Shown here piece after piece: positions 39,764 to 48,141 of a stretch of 64,000 nucleotides of DNA. Position numbers and translations under genes: made by a program. This stretch comes from Brevibacterium sp. XM4083 (GTDB lineage Bacteria; Actinomycetota; Actinomycetes; Actinomycetales; Brevibacteriaceae): NCBI RefSeq assembly GCF_006489205.2, contig NZ_VFYR02000001.1, positions 608,563 to 672,562 of the forward strand, read 5' to 3'. Each line of letters begins with the position of its first letter. Positions within the stretch are counted from its first letter, which is position 1. A model generated the notes under the pieces. It was not told where the DNA came from, made no database searches, and saw nothing but the letters and a program-made list of their open reading frames with translations.

Positions 39764-39861
39764 GAAACTCCTCATCGGTGTCGTATCGTCAGTGGTCGGT
39801 CAGGCGGGGTCGTCTGCCCGCCTGCGGTGCTGCCGTGCTGCAGGTCAGGCGGGGTGCTGGC

Positions 39862-40773
39862 TCACTCCGGCTTCGACAGCTGCGCGGAGATCTTGGCGAG
39901 CTGAGCGAGCCGCTTGTCGAGCGAGGGATGGGTGGAGAAGAGCTCACCGAAGCCCGAGCCGCCGTGCGCGGCGGGGATGAGGGCGAGATGGTTCGCCGAG
40001 GCAGTGGCGCGGAGGTCCTTCTCCGGGATCTTGTTCATGTCGCCGCTCAGCTTCGTCAGCGCCGAGGCGAGCACCGACGGGCGGCCGGTGAGCAGCGCGG
40101 CCGCGCGGTCGGCTGCGAGCTCGCGGTAGCGGGAGAGGCTGCGGATGAGAAGGAACGAGAGTCCGTAGACCACGGCTCCGACGAGGATGAAGAGGAGCTG
40201 GATCGGGATGCCGCCGTTGTTGTCGCGGCGCCCGCCGAGGGTCATGTAGTAGCCGGCGCGCATCATCAGAGCGGCGACGACGCCGGTCACTCCCGCCACC
40301 GTCATGACGGTGACGTCACGGTGGGCGACGTGGGAGAGCTCGTGGGCGAGGACGACCTCGACCTCCTCGCGATCGAGGTTCTCGAGCAGACCGCGGGTCA
40401 CACAGACCACGGACCGCTTCGGGGAGCGACCGGTGGCGAACGCGTTCGGCGTCGCCGAGTTCGACACAGCCACCCGCGGCTTCGTCGAGTCGGAGAGCTG
40501 AGTGAGGCGGTCGACCATCGTGTGGAGTTCGGGGGCCTCCTCGGGGGTGACCTCCCGTGCCCCCATCGCCTTCATCGCGATGGAGTCGGAGAAGTACCAC
40601 TGGAAGAAGAACGCCCCGACGCTGACGACCACTGCGATGATGACTCCGGTCGTGCTGCCGCCGAGCATCCACCAGATGGCGAGGATGAGCACGACGTAGA
40701 TGAGGCCGTTGAGGAAGATCGTCCACCCCATGCGCATCGTGAGCCCGCTGTCCTTGACGAAACGGTTGGACAT
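39862..40773 (-). CDS. htpX: Membrane zinc metalloprotease HtpX
   Basis: 303 residues of the M48 family. Two N-terminal membrane helices (about 12-52), HELSH in VVLAHELSHVAHRDV with the zinc His pair and Glu, a second pair of helices (about 150-195), and RELAADRAAALLTG with the third zinc ligand Glu. It degrades damaged membrane proteins, and its place in the PspA operon fits membrane-stress repair. The ATG 40773 has GAGGA at 6 nt; ATG 40779 is an alternative two codons upstream. Confidence 0.95.
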   Translation of the reverse strand: MSNRFVKDSGLTMRMGWTIFLNGLIYVVLILAIWWMLGGSTTGVIIAVVVSVGAFFFQWYFSDSIAMKAMGAREVTPEEAPELHTMVDRLTQLSDSTKPRVAVSNSATPNAFATGRSPKRSVVCVTRGLLENLDREEVEVVLAHELSHVAHRDVTVMTVAGVTGVVAALMMRAGYYMTLGGRRDNNGGIPIQLLFILVGAVVYGLSFLLIRSLSRYRELAADRAAALLTGRPSVLASALTKLSGDMNKIPEKDLRATASANHLALIPAAHGGSGFGELFSTHPSLDKRLAQLAKISAQLSKPE

Positions 40774-40798
40774 CCTCATTCCTCTCTGGTGTTGCAGG

Positions 40799-40835
40799 TC
40801 CGGCCCACTGCCTGGTGAGCAGGCAATGGGCCGGA
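40799..40835 (-). terminator. Hairpin between pspAA and htpX (attenuator or partial terminator)
   Basis: A 16-bp stem with one mismatch (40799-40814 with 40820-40835), 5-nt loop, in the 131-bp gap between pspAA and htpX. No T tract follows on the minus strand. It may reduce readthrough into htpX-pspAB. Confidence 0.5.
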
Positions 40836-40904
40836 GGTGTCATCGTCGAACCGGTGCACCGGCGTTCATCGGAGCCGTGAAGTGCGGCAGGGCGCCGATC
40901 CTGC

Positions 40905-41189
40905 TCACGCGGGGTCGGGGATGAACCCTTCGCCCGTGAGCAGCTCGGCGATCTCAGTCAGGGTCGCGTCGACGAAGGGCACGACGACATCGCTGGATCC
41001 GAGGTAGTCATCGGAGACGGGCGTGCCGTGGCTGATGACGTAGTCGTGGAGCGCATTGAGCGCGGACTTCGCCTCCTCCTCGTCACCGGATTCGACGGCG
41101 CGCTCGACCTGGTTGTCGTACTTCTGCAGAAGCTCCTGGTCGACGTTCGCGACGTCGTACTGGCCCTCGCCCATGATGCGGATGATCAT
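40905..41189 (-). CDS. pspAA: PspA-associated protein PspAA
   Basis: 94 residues, MIIRIMGEGQYDV at the N-terminus as in PspAA proteins, followed by a helical body (LLQKYDNQVERAVESGDEEEAKSAL) and a C-terminus ending in LLTGEGFIPD. In actinobacteria it is coded directly after PspA. Its role is unknown. The ATG overlaps the pspA stop (TGATG); the GTG 3 nt upstream is possible. Confidence 0.9.
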   Translation of the reverse strand: MIIRIMGEGQYDVANVDQELLQKYDNQVERAVESGDEEEAKSALNALHDYVISHGTPVSDDYLGSSDVVVPFVDATLTEIAELLTGEGFIPDPA

Positions 41190-41935
41190 CACTGACCCTC
41201 GCCTTCGAGCGATTTCTGGTTGTTCTTCTCCTGGCCGGCGGGCAGCGATTCGCGCATCCGGGCGAGCTCCATCTCGACGTCGTTCTCACTCGAGAGGGCA
41301 TCGAGCTGCGCGCTGATGTCGTCCTTCGACGAGCCGGTGACGTCTTCGAGGGCGCCGGAGGCGATGAGTTCGTCGACAGCGCCGGCCCGCGCCTGCAGAG
41401 CAGCGGTCTTGTCCTCGGCGCGCTGGACGGCGAGTCCGACGTCGCCGAGCTCTTCGGAGATGCCCGAGAACGCCTCACCGATCTTCGACTGCGCTTCGGC
41501 GGCGTTGTAGGTGGCCTTGATGGTCTCCTTGCGCGTACGGAAGGCGTCGACCTTCGCCTGCAGCCGCTGCGAGGCCAGCGTGAGCTTCTGCTCCTCGCCC
41601 TGGAGGCCCTCGTGCTGGGTCTGCAGGTCGGTGATCTGCTGCGAGAGACCGGACTTGCGGGTGAGGGCTTCGCGGGCGAGGTCCTCACGGCCGATCTCCA
41701 TGGCCTTCTGGGCCTGCCCGGAGAGCTTGTTCTGCTGCTGTTCGAGCTGATTGATCTGCAGTTCAAGGCGCTTGCGGCTGGTGGCGACGTCCGCGACGCC
41801 GCGACGCACCTTCTGCAGCAGTTCGAGCTGCTTCTGGTACGAGTAGTCGAGGGTTTCGTTGGGGTTCTCGGCCTTGTCGAGGGCCTTGTTCGCCTTCGCT
41901 CCGAAGATCGTCGCGATTCGTTGGAAGATGCTCAC
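41189..41935 (-). CDS. pspA: PspA/IM30-family membrane-stress protein
   Basis: 248 residues. The N-terminal amphipathic helix MSIFQRIATIFGAKANKALDKAENP inserts into membranes, and residues about 30-200 form the long coiled-coil hairpin of the ESCRT-III-like PspA/Vipp1 fold. The family polymerises on damaged inner membrane and protects the proton gradient. First gene of a four-gene unit with pspAA, htpX and pspAB. A palindrome 85-120 bp upstream is a candidate operator. Confidence 0.95.
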   Translation of the reverse strand: MSIFQRIATIFGAKANKALDKAENPNETLDYSYQKQLELLQKVRRGVADVATSRKRLELQINQLEQQQNKLSGQAQKAMEIGREDLAREALTRKSGLSQQITDLQTQHEGLQGEEQKLTLASQRLQAKVDAFRTRKETIKATYNAAEAQSKIGEAFSGISEELGDVGLAVQRAEDKTAALQARAGAVDELIASGALEDVTGSSKDDISAQLDALSSENDVEMELARMRESLPAGQEKNNQKSLEGEGQ

Positions 41936-42315
41936 CGTTGTCGACTCCTGCTCTGGTCCTGGTCCGACGAGTGCGGTCGGAAACCTCCGGGTGCGGAGTG
42001 TCCCGGCCTCGATCGCCGTGAACTATCCCCTTCAGCCTACTCAAAAAGGCTGATAGTTTCCCAGATGTCGACGAGGGAGAACTACAGATGGCTCAGCGTG
42101 TCGCGCACGCGCGGACGGCCCGGAATCACCCCCTGATCCGTCTTGGCAGGTTCGCGCTCGGACTCCGTGAGCCCGACCCTGACTCCGGTGTTCGCTCCGG
42201 TTCTCATTGCGGGCCCGATCATGGCACTCGCTTCTCGACCGTTCCCTTTCGACCGATCCTTCTCGACCGGTCACGGTGCGAAGAGGCGCAGTCACAGTGC
42301 TCGCTGCCGGCCGGC
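41936..42315. other. Intergenic region between pspA start and WXG100 gene end
   Basis: 380 bp. It holds the pspA promoter region with the palindrome at 42021-42058. The part 42080-42315 has no convincing gene; open frames across it lack a ribosome site and protein-like composition. Confidence 0.5.
42021..42058 (-). promoter_or_regulatory. Nested inverted repeats upstream of pspA
   Basis: AACTAT (42021) and ATAGTT (42053) enclose CAGCCT (42033) and AGGCTG (42047). On the minus strand TAGGCT at 42034-42039 could be a -10. The element suits a stress-regulator site; the factor is unknown. Confidence 0.4.
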
Positions 42316-42603
42316 TCACGGCGCGAAGAGACGCGAGTTCGCCGCCTCGACCTCGGAGTACTGGGTGGCTGCGGTGCCGAGCGCACCGTGGATCGAGGTG
42401 AGCGATTCGAAGAGCTGCTTCTGTGCCCCCTCCCACTGGTTGATCACCGACTGGAAGTTCTGGGCGGCGCTGCCCTTCCAGCACTCCTGCAGGGTGAGCA
42501 GGTTCCGCAGCATCGTGTTCGACTCGGCGATGAGCGCCTGGGACGATGCGGCGGTCGCTGTGGCCGCGGACGAGACGCGTTCGGCGTCGACTTCGAAACT
42601 CAT
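42316..42603 (-). CDS. WXG100-family protein (ESX/type VII substrate type)
   Basis: 95 residues forming a helix-turn-helix hairpin with WKG at residues 42-44 (the WxG turn) and helices on each side (QALIAESNTMLRNLLTLQECW, AAQNFQSVINQWEGAQKQLF). Such proteins dimerise and leave the cell by the type VII (ESX) system. No EccC, EccB or other ESX component is in the window, so it is an orphan here. The usual C-terminal YxxxD/E signal is seen as YSEVE near the end. GAGGAGA precedes the ATG. Confidence 0.88.
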   Translation of the reverse strand: MSFEVDAERVSSAATATAASSQALIAESNTMLRNLLTLQECWKGSAAQNFQSVINQWEGAQKQLFESLTSIHGALGTAATQYSEVEAANSRLFAP

Positions 42604-43179
42604 GACTTCTCCTCATGTGGTCGGCGGATCGTGGAGTCCGCCGTGCTGCGTGAGCGCATTGGGTGAGTGCAGAGACCACGTTCCCCGGCGGGCTGGCGCG
42701 GCCGCAAGGGCGCGGAGCGTCCCTGTGGACACGGGTTGAGCGTCCACAGCCGTCCGGCACACGAGTGTGCGCGTCTTCCACACCTGCACGAGCGCGAGTC
42801 ACACCCGCAGTCATTCGAGCAGTGGAGCACGGGCCCGGGCGGAGCACGGGCCCGGGTGGAGAGACAGGCGAGGGGGCGTGGAACCTGAGGAGCTGGTCTA
42901 TCGCTGCGGGAACTGGAACGGCACCGGGGGAGCGGCCGCGCCACCGCTTCGGCGGACCCGGGGCGGGAGGACCCCCGGGGCGGAGCGGACGCGCGAGGGA
43001 GTGGACCCGCGGGGGAGTGGACCCGCGGCGGAGCGGATCCACGGACGTGCCACCATGCGAAACGGCGCCTCCCCGAGCGGGGGAGACGCCGTGCCACCAT
43101 GCGACACGGCGCCTCCCCGAGCGGGGAGGCGCCGTGTCGCATGGTGGCACGGCGCCGAGAACTCCTCGGCGCTCGGTCG
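42604..43179. other. Repeat-rich intergenic region between WXG100 and htrA genes
   Basis: 576 bp with no credible gene. Contents: the duplicated GAGCACGGGCCCGGG near 42827 and 42842; GAG-GGACCCGCG-type repeats at 43000-43040; the long hairpin at 43085-43156 and a degenerate copy of it just left. The promoter of the WXG100 gene must lie at its left end. Confidence 0.7.
43085..43156 (-). terminator. Very long hairpin downstream of htrA
   Basis: The arms 43091-43118 and 43123-43150 pair perfectly over 28 bp around GAGC, and six more base pairs with one mismatch extend it to 34. It begins 24 nt after the htrA stop, so it probably ends the mprA-mprB-htrA transcript. A diverged copy (43047-43096) forms an overlapping weaker hairpin. 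Confidence 0.8.
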
Positions 43180-45399
43180 TCACTTCAGTTCGAGAGACAC
43201 CTGGAGGGTCTGCTCCTGGCCGCCGCGGACGATCGTGAAGTCGACGGGAGTGTTGACCGGCTGGGCGCGGACGAGGGCCTGCAGCGACACTGCGCTGTTG
43301 ACCTTCGTGCCGGCCACGGCGATGACGTCGTCACCGTCCTGGAACCCGGCCGCAGCGGCGGGCGATCCCGCCTCGACGGTCTGGACCTTCGCGCTGGAGC
43401 GGGTCACTCCGCCGCTGTTGATCTGCCCGTCGGTGAGGGTGACGCCGAGGAACGGGTGCAGGGCCTGGCCGGTCGCAATGAGCTGATCGGCGATCGACAC
43501 CGCCTGCGAAGCCGGGATCGCGAAGCCGATGCCGATCGACCCGGACTGCTGTCCCTCCTCGCCGGAGCCGAGGGAGGCAGCAGCGGAGTTGACGCCGATG
43601 AAGTTGCCGTTGCCGTCGACGAGCGGGCCGCCCGAGTTGCCGGGGTTGATGGCCGCATCCGTCTGGATGGCGTTCGTGATGGTCAGCTCCTTCTGCTGAG
43701 CTGAGGCGTTGTCACCGATGTTCTCCGTGGTCACCGGCCTGTCGAGAGCGGAGACGATGCCGGTGGTCACCGAGTCGGCGAGTCCCAGCGGGTTGCCGAG
43801 CGCCATCACGGGATCGCCGACCTGGAGTGCCTTCGAATCGCCCACCGGCAGCGGCGTGACGTTCTGCGGAACCTGATCGAGCTTGATGATCGCGATGTCG
43901 GTCGAGGGGTCGCGCCCGACGATGCTCGCCTTCATCGTCGCGCCGCTCTTCATCGTCACCATGAGCTCTCCGCCTGCGGTGTCCGACGGCGCCACCACGT
44001 GGTTGTTCGTGATGACGTGACCCTGGTCGTCATAGAGCGATCCCGAGCCGAGCGCGACTGGCCGTCCGCCCACAGCGGCCTGGATCGAGACGACGGCCTC
44101 GGAGGCCTCCTTCGCGACCTGAGTCCAGTCCGGGGTCTCGATGGTCTGCTCGGCGACCTTGCGCGGGGCGTCATCCTGGAGGGCGTTGACCGCGTAGCTG
44201 CCGCCGAACGCTGCGCCTCCGCCGATGAGCGCGGCGATGAGGGCGATCGCGATCGTCGCGCCCCAGCCCGGTCCGCGCTTCTGGCGCCGAGGCGGTGCTC
44301 CACCGCCGTACGGGCCCTGATCGCCGGGGCCTGACGGGTTCGCCCCGTAGGCAGCGGATCCGTAGCCCCCGGAACCGTAGCCCCCGTAGCCAAAAGCATC
44401 CGACCCGTAGCCGCCGCCATAGGGCGAGCCCTGCTGGGAACCGGCGGGACCGGTCGTCGCCGTACCCGAACCGGCAGCGGCACCAGTCGTCGCCGAACTC
44501 GAACCGGCAGCGGCACCGGCCACAGCGCCGGCACCGGCACCCGCCGCCGCGCCGAAGGTCGCGGTCGAGCCGGTCGCTCCCTGCTGGCCGGACTGCCCTG
44601 ACCCTGCACCGTACTGACCCGACTGCCCTGACCCTGCACCGTACTGACCCGACTGCCCTGACCCTGCACCGTACTGACCCGCACCCGGCCCGTACCGGCC
44701 AGGGCCGGACGTCGGATTCTGCCCGGTGCCGTACCGGTCGGCACCGTACTGTCCGGACGTCGAGGCACCGCCCGCGGACTGCTGGCCTGCAGGGCTGAAG
44801 GGACTCGAGGCGCCCGACTGGTTCGACGCCCCATAGCCCGACGATCCGTAGCCCGGCTGGCCTGAGCCCGGCTGCTGGCCCGAGCCCGACTGCTGGCCGG
44901 ACCCCGAGAAGTGGCCTCCGCTCGCATTGCCCTGCGGCGCTCCGGTCACTCCGCGCGAATTGTCCCCAGGCGTCTGCGCGTAAGTCGGCTGCACCCGCGT
45001 CGTGTCCTCACCCCGACCGGTCCCGGGCTGTCCCTGACCCGGCGCAGCGGGGAAGCTGCGCGTGGAGGGATCGGAGTCCGGGCGGCTCGCCCCCGGTTGA
45101 GCCTGGCCCTGACCGGACTGACCCTGGCCCTGACCGGACTGACCCAGGCCCTGACCGGACTGGCCCAGACCCTGTCCGGACTGGCCCTGAGTCGATCCCG
45201 CCGGAGCCTGGCCTGAACCGGGCTGGGACGGGTCGGACGCGGGTGCGCCGTCCCGCCTCGGCGAGGTCCCCTGATCGGCGGTCGGGAAGGTGCGCGGAAC
45301 ATCCGATGACGCACGGGAGCCGTCGGTCGGGAACGTCCGGTAGTCGTCGTTTCCGTGGCGTCCCCGGTTGCGGGGAGTGTTGCCGTCGTTGCTGCTCAT
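43180..45399 (-). CDS. HtrA/DegP-type serine protease with PDZ domain and Q/G-rich N-terminus
   Basis: 739 residues. Residues 1-365 are low-complexity, Gln/Gly/Ser-rich and cytoplasmic. One membrane helix (about 376-400) follows. The extracytoplasmic trypsin-like domain has His in VITNNHVV, Asp in STDIAIIKLD and Ser in NPGNSGGPLVDG, and a PDZ domain closes the protein (about 640-735). This is the architecture of mycobacterial PepD/HtrA. It should degrade or refold misfolded envelope proteins. Its ATG overlaps the histidine kinase stop (ATGA). Inside the N-terminus a 30-nt unit occurs three times exactly (44591-44680) and 24-nt units recur near 45105-45190. Confidence 0.92.
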   Translation of the reverse strand: MSSNDGNTPRNRGRHGNDDYRTFPTDGSRASSDVPRTFPTADQGTSPRRDGAPASDPSQPGSGQAPAGSTQGQSGQGLGQSGQGLGQSGQGQGQSGQGQAQPGASRPDSDPSTRSFPAAPGQGQPGTGRGEDTTRVQPTYAQTPGDNSRGVTGAPQGNASGGHFSGSGQQSGSGQQPGSGQPGYGSSGYGASNQSGASSPFSPAGQQSAGGASTSGQYGADRYGTGQNPTSGPGRYGPGAGQYGAGSGQSGQYGAGSGQSGQYGAGSGQSGQQGATGSTATFGAAAGAGAGAVAGAAAGSSSATTGAAAGSGTATTGPAGSQQGSPYGGGYGSDAFGYGGYGSGGYGSAAYGANPSGPGDQGPYGGGAPPRRQKRGPGWGATIAIALIAALIGGGAAFGGSYAVNALQDDAPRKVAEQTIETPDWTQVAKEASEAVVSIQAAVGGRPVALGSGSLYDDQGHVITNNHVVAPSDTAGGELMVTMKSGATMKASIVGRDPSTDIAIIKLDQVPQNVTPLPVGDSKALQVGDPVMALGNPLGLADSVTTGIVSALDRPVTTENIGDNASAQQKELTITNAIQTDAAINPGNSGGPLVDGNGNFIGVNSAAASLGSGEEGQQSGSIGIGFAIPASQAVSIADQLIATGQALHPFLGVTLTDGQINSGGVTRSSAKVQTVEAGSPAAAAGFQDGDDVIAVAGTKVNSAVSLQALVRAQPVNTPVDFTIVRGGQEQTLQVSLELK
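44591..44680. repeat. Three exact 30-bp tandem repeats inside htrA
   Basis: Units at 44591-44620, 44621-44650 and 44651-44680 are identical. Each encodes ten residues of the QYGAGSGQSG type and keeps the frame. Confidence 0.92.
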
Positions 45400-47183
45400 C
45401 GCTCGTCCTTTCGCGCGTCTGGAGCACTGTCTTCGTTATCTGGGATGGGCAGGTCGACGCGGAAGGTCGCGCCGCCCCCTGGTGTCTGCTGCACGGAGAT
45501 GACTCCGTGGTGGTTCTCGACGATCGCCTTGACGATCGACAGGCCGAGGCCGGATCCGCCGGTGTCGCGGGTGCGGGAGACGTCGAGCCGGTAGAACCGC
45601 TCGAAGATGCGGGGGACGAGCTCGGGGTCGATGCCCTCGCCGTGGTCGCGGACCTCGAAGCGGACGCGTCCGTTCGGGAAGCCGCGCAGCGACTCGTCGA
45701 CGGCGACCGTGCCCGCCGCGGTGACGTTGGGGACGATGCCCGCCGGCTCCTGCGCGTCGGCAGGCTCCGCTCCGCTCGCGTCGCCGCGGCGGAAGATGCG
45801 GACTCCGCCGGTGACGAAACCGCGCTCCCGGGACTTCTCCTTCGCCCCCGCCTTGCCGCTGTCCTCCGGGCCGGTGGTGCCGGTCTCGGCTGCGGGGTCC
45901 TCGGGGAGTCCGACGACGCCGACGGCGAACTCGATCGCCGCGTCCTCCGGGGTGTGGCGGACGGCGTTGCCGGCGAGGTTGACGATGACCTGGCGGATCT
46001 TCGACTCCGAACCGCGGATGAGCGGCACCGGGGTCGCATCGTCCCCGTCGAGGCCGACGAAGCTGATCTCCCTGTCGGGAGCCTGGGCGGCGGCGTCGGC
46101 GGCGGCGTCGCGGACGACCTTGAAGAGGTCGATCGGACCGATCTCCGTCGGGCGCTGCTCGTCGAGCCGGGCGAGGACGACGAGGTCGTCGACGAGGACG
46201 CCCATGCGCTTGGCCTCCGACTCCATCCGCTCCATCGCCTGCGCGATGTCATCGGGCTTGGTGATCGCTCCCTGACGGTAGAGCTCGGCGTAGCCGCGGA
46301 TCGTCACGAGCGGAGTGCGCAGCTCGTGCGAGGCGTCGGAGACGAACTGTCGGATCCGCTTCTCCGATCGCGTCTGACCGTCGAAGGAATCCTCGATGCG
46401 ACCGAGCATTGTGTTGAGCGCCGCCGAGAGCCGTCCGAGCTCCGTGTTGCGGGGGAACGTCGGCACGCGCTGGCTGAGGTCGCCGCCGGCGATCCGCGAG
46501 GCCGTCTTCTCGATGTCACGCAGCGGGCGGAAGGTGTTGTTGATCGCCCAGTAGCCGACTCCGGCGACCATCGCCAGGGCGAGGAGGCCGATGCCGATCA
46601 TCGTGTTGCGGGCGCGTTCGTTGATGTTGTCGATCTCGCGGTCGAAGGGGACCGCGATCGCCACGAGCACGTCGGTGTTCTGCACCTTCATCGCCCGTGC
46701 CCGCCACTGCGACTTCGTTCCGGAGACCGTGAAGGGCCGGCCGCCCTGCGCGTAGACATCGGATTCGGTGATCGGCGGCAGCACCGGCTGGTTCTTCGGC
46801 TCGGGCGCCACGGGATCGCTGATCGCCTTGCCGTCGGTCGAGTAGAACTGGACGTAGAAGCCGCCGGGCAGAAGGCTCTTGAGCTCGTTCCACGAGTTCG
46901 AGTCGATCGTCGTCGCGCTGCCGTCGCCGCCGGATTCGGTCGACTGCAGCTGCGCCGGGGCGAAGACGTCCTGGTAGGCCTGCTTCGCCAGCGTCTCGGA
47001 CGCGCTGATGAGACGCTCGTCGGTGCGTTCGATGAGACTGTCGCGCAGGTTCTCGAGCACCCATGCGCTCGTCCCCGAGAGAACAAGCAGCATGAGCAGC
47101 ATCATGATCCCCAGGAGCTTGGTGGTCAGAGACCACTCCTCCCAGAAACCGGGTCGGGAGGGACGGGTGTGTTTTGTTGCCAC
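45396..47183 (-). CDS. HAMP-domain sensor histidine kinase (MprB-like)
   Basis: 595 residues. TM1 about 22-42, extracytoplasmic sensor 43-194, TM2 about 195-212, HAMP 216-270. The H-box is FVSDASHELRTPL with phosphoacceptor H286, the N-box is VNLAGNAVRHTPED, and the G-boxes are in DHGEGIDP and GGSGLGLSIVKA. An insertion of about 95 residues, rich in Gly, Ala and Glu, lies between the N-box and first G-box. The neighbours (response regulator upstream, HtrA downstream) match mprA-mprB-pepD of Mycobacterium tuberculosis, an envelope-stress system. GTG start with TAGATT 6 nt before it, so it also has its own leaderless promoter. Confidence 0.9.
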   Translation of the reverse strand: MATKHTRPSRPGFWEEWSLTTKLLGIMMLLMLLVLSGTSAWVLENLRDSLIERTDERLISASETLAKQAYQDVFAPAQLQSTESGGDGSATTIDSNSWNELKSLLPGGFYVQFYSTDGKAISDPVAPEPKNQPVLPPITESDVYAQGGRPFTVSGTKSQWRARAMKVQNTDVLVAIAVPFDREIDNINERARNTMIGIGLLALAMVAGVGYWAINNTFRPLRDIEKTASRIAGGDLSQRVPTFPRNTELGRLSAALNTMLGRIEDSFDGQTRSEKRIRQFVSDASHELRTPLVTIRGYAELYRQGAITKPDDIAQAMERMESEAKRMGVLVDDLVVLARLDEQRPTEIGPIDLFKVVRDAAADAAAQAPDREISFVGLDGDDATPVPLIRGSESKIRQVIVNLAGNAVRHTPEDAAIEFAVGVVGLPEDPAAETGTTGPEDSGKAGAKEKSRERGFVTGGVRIFRRGDASGAEPADAQEPAGIVPNVTAAGTVAVDESLRGFPNGRVRFEVRDHGEGIDPELVPRIFERFYRLDVSRTRDTGGSGLGLSIVKAIVENHHGVISVQQTPGGGATFRVDLPIPDNEDSAPDARKDER

Positions 47184-47189
47184 GTGAGT

Positions 47190-47195
47190 AATCTA
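47190..47195 (-). promoter_or_regulatory. -10 box of the histidine kinase gene, leaderless
   Basis: TAGATT on the minus strand ends 6 nt before GTG 47183, inside the 30-bp gap after the response regulator stop. Confidence 0.5.
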
Positions 47196-47213
47196 GCGCC
47201 CGTGCTTGGGCGA

Positions 47214-47969
47214 CTACTTGGATTCCGGTGTGCGCAGCATGTAGCCGACGCCGCGCTTCGTCTGGATCATCGGCGTCCACTCCATCTCCACGGTGTGACC
47301 GGCGGCGTCCGTTTCCGGAGTGACGTCGATCTTGCGACGCAGATAGGAGATGTAGGACTCGACGATTCCCGTGTCGCCGCCGAAGTCGTATTCCCAGACA
47401 TGGTCGAGGATCTGCGACTTCGAGAGCACGCGGTTGGCGTTGAGCATGAGGTAGCGCAGCAGTTTGAACTCGGTGGGGGAGAGGTCGATGAGGATCCCCG
47501 AGCGGCGCACCTCGTGGGTGTCGTCGTCGAGTTCGAGATCGCCCGCCACGATGACGGCGTTCTCTTCGTCCTCGAGGCTGCGGGTGCGGCGGAGGACGGC
47601 GCGGATGCGGGCGACGACCTCTTCGAGGCTGAAGGGCTTCGTCACGTAGTCATCGCCGCCGACGGTCAGCCCCGTGATCTTGTCGGAGGTGTCATCGCGA
47701 GCGGTGAGGAAGACGACGGGGGCGTTCATCCCGATCTGGCGGAGCCGCCGGGTGACGGTGAAGCCGTCCATGTCCGGCAGCATCACGTCGAGGACGAGAA
47801 GGTCGGGGGTGGTCTGCTCAGCGAGGCGCAGAGCCTCGGCGCCGTTGGCTGCCGACACGACGTCGAAGCCGGCGAAGCGCAGGCTCGTGGAGAGAAGTTC
47901 GCGGATGTTGGGCTCATCGTCGACAACGAGCAGAGTGGCTTCGATGTCGGTGTCGTTCTGTGTAGTCAT
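47214..47969 (-). CDS. OmpR/PhoB-type response regulator (MprA-like)
   Basis: 251 residues from ATG 47969. Receiver domain: acidic pair D17-D18, phosphorylated D61 in LLVLDVMLPDMDG, T89 in FLTAR and K111 in VTKPF. C-terminal winged helix (about 150-250) with LSPTEFKLLRYLMLNANRVLSK and the recognition helix SYISYLRRKID. It pairs with the histidine kinase 30 bp downstream. A 33-nt in-frame extension upstream to 48002 is possible but has no ribosome site. Confidence 0.95.
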   Translation of the reverse strand: MTTQNDTDIEATLLVVDDEPNIRELLSTSLRFAGFDVVSAANGAEALRLAEQTTPDLLVLDVMLPDMDGFTVTRRLRQIGMNAPVVFLTARDDTSDKITGLTVGGDDYVTKPFSLEEVVARIRAVLRRTRSLEDEENAVIVAGDLELDDDTHEVRRSGILIDLSPTEFKLLRYLMLNANRVLSKSQILDHVWEYDFGGDTGIVESYISYLRRKIDVTPETDAAGHTVEMEWTPMIQTKRGVGYMLRTPESK

Positions 47970-48141
47970 GACTTCAGTGTGAAGAGCGAGTCTGGGAGTC
48001 ACGTGAACGTTGCCTGAATGCGATTGTGATCCGCGTCACTGAAAAATTCCCAGGAAAGTCCATTCGAGTCCCCTCGGGGCCTGGGCTCTCAGGATCGGAG
48101 GGGTGAATTGCGGGATTTTTCAGCGTGCGAACAGGGCGGGT

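Noticed and set aside
42088-42666. Possible plus-strand gene over the WXG100 region
   Set aside because: It is antisense to the WXG100 gene and has no ribosome site or recognisable protein.
45243-48017. A 924-codon open frame on the plus strand
   Set aside because: It runs antisense to the htrA start, the histidine kinase and the response regulator. All three have full sets of motifs. Long antisense frames are expected at this G/C content.
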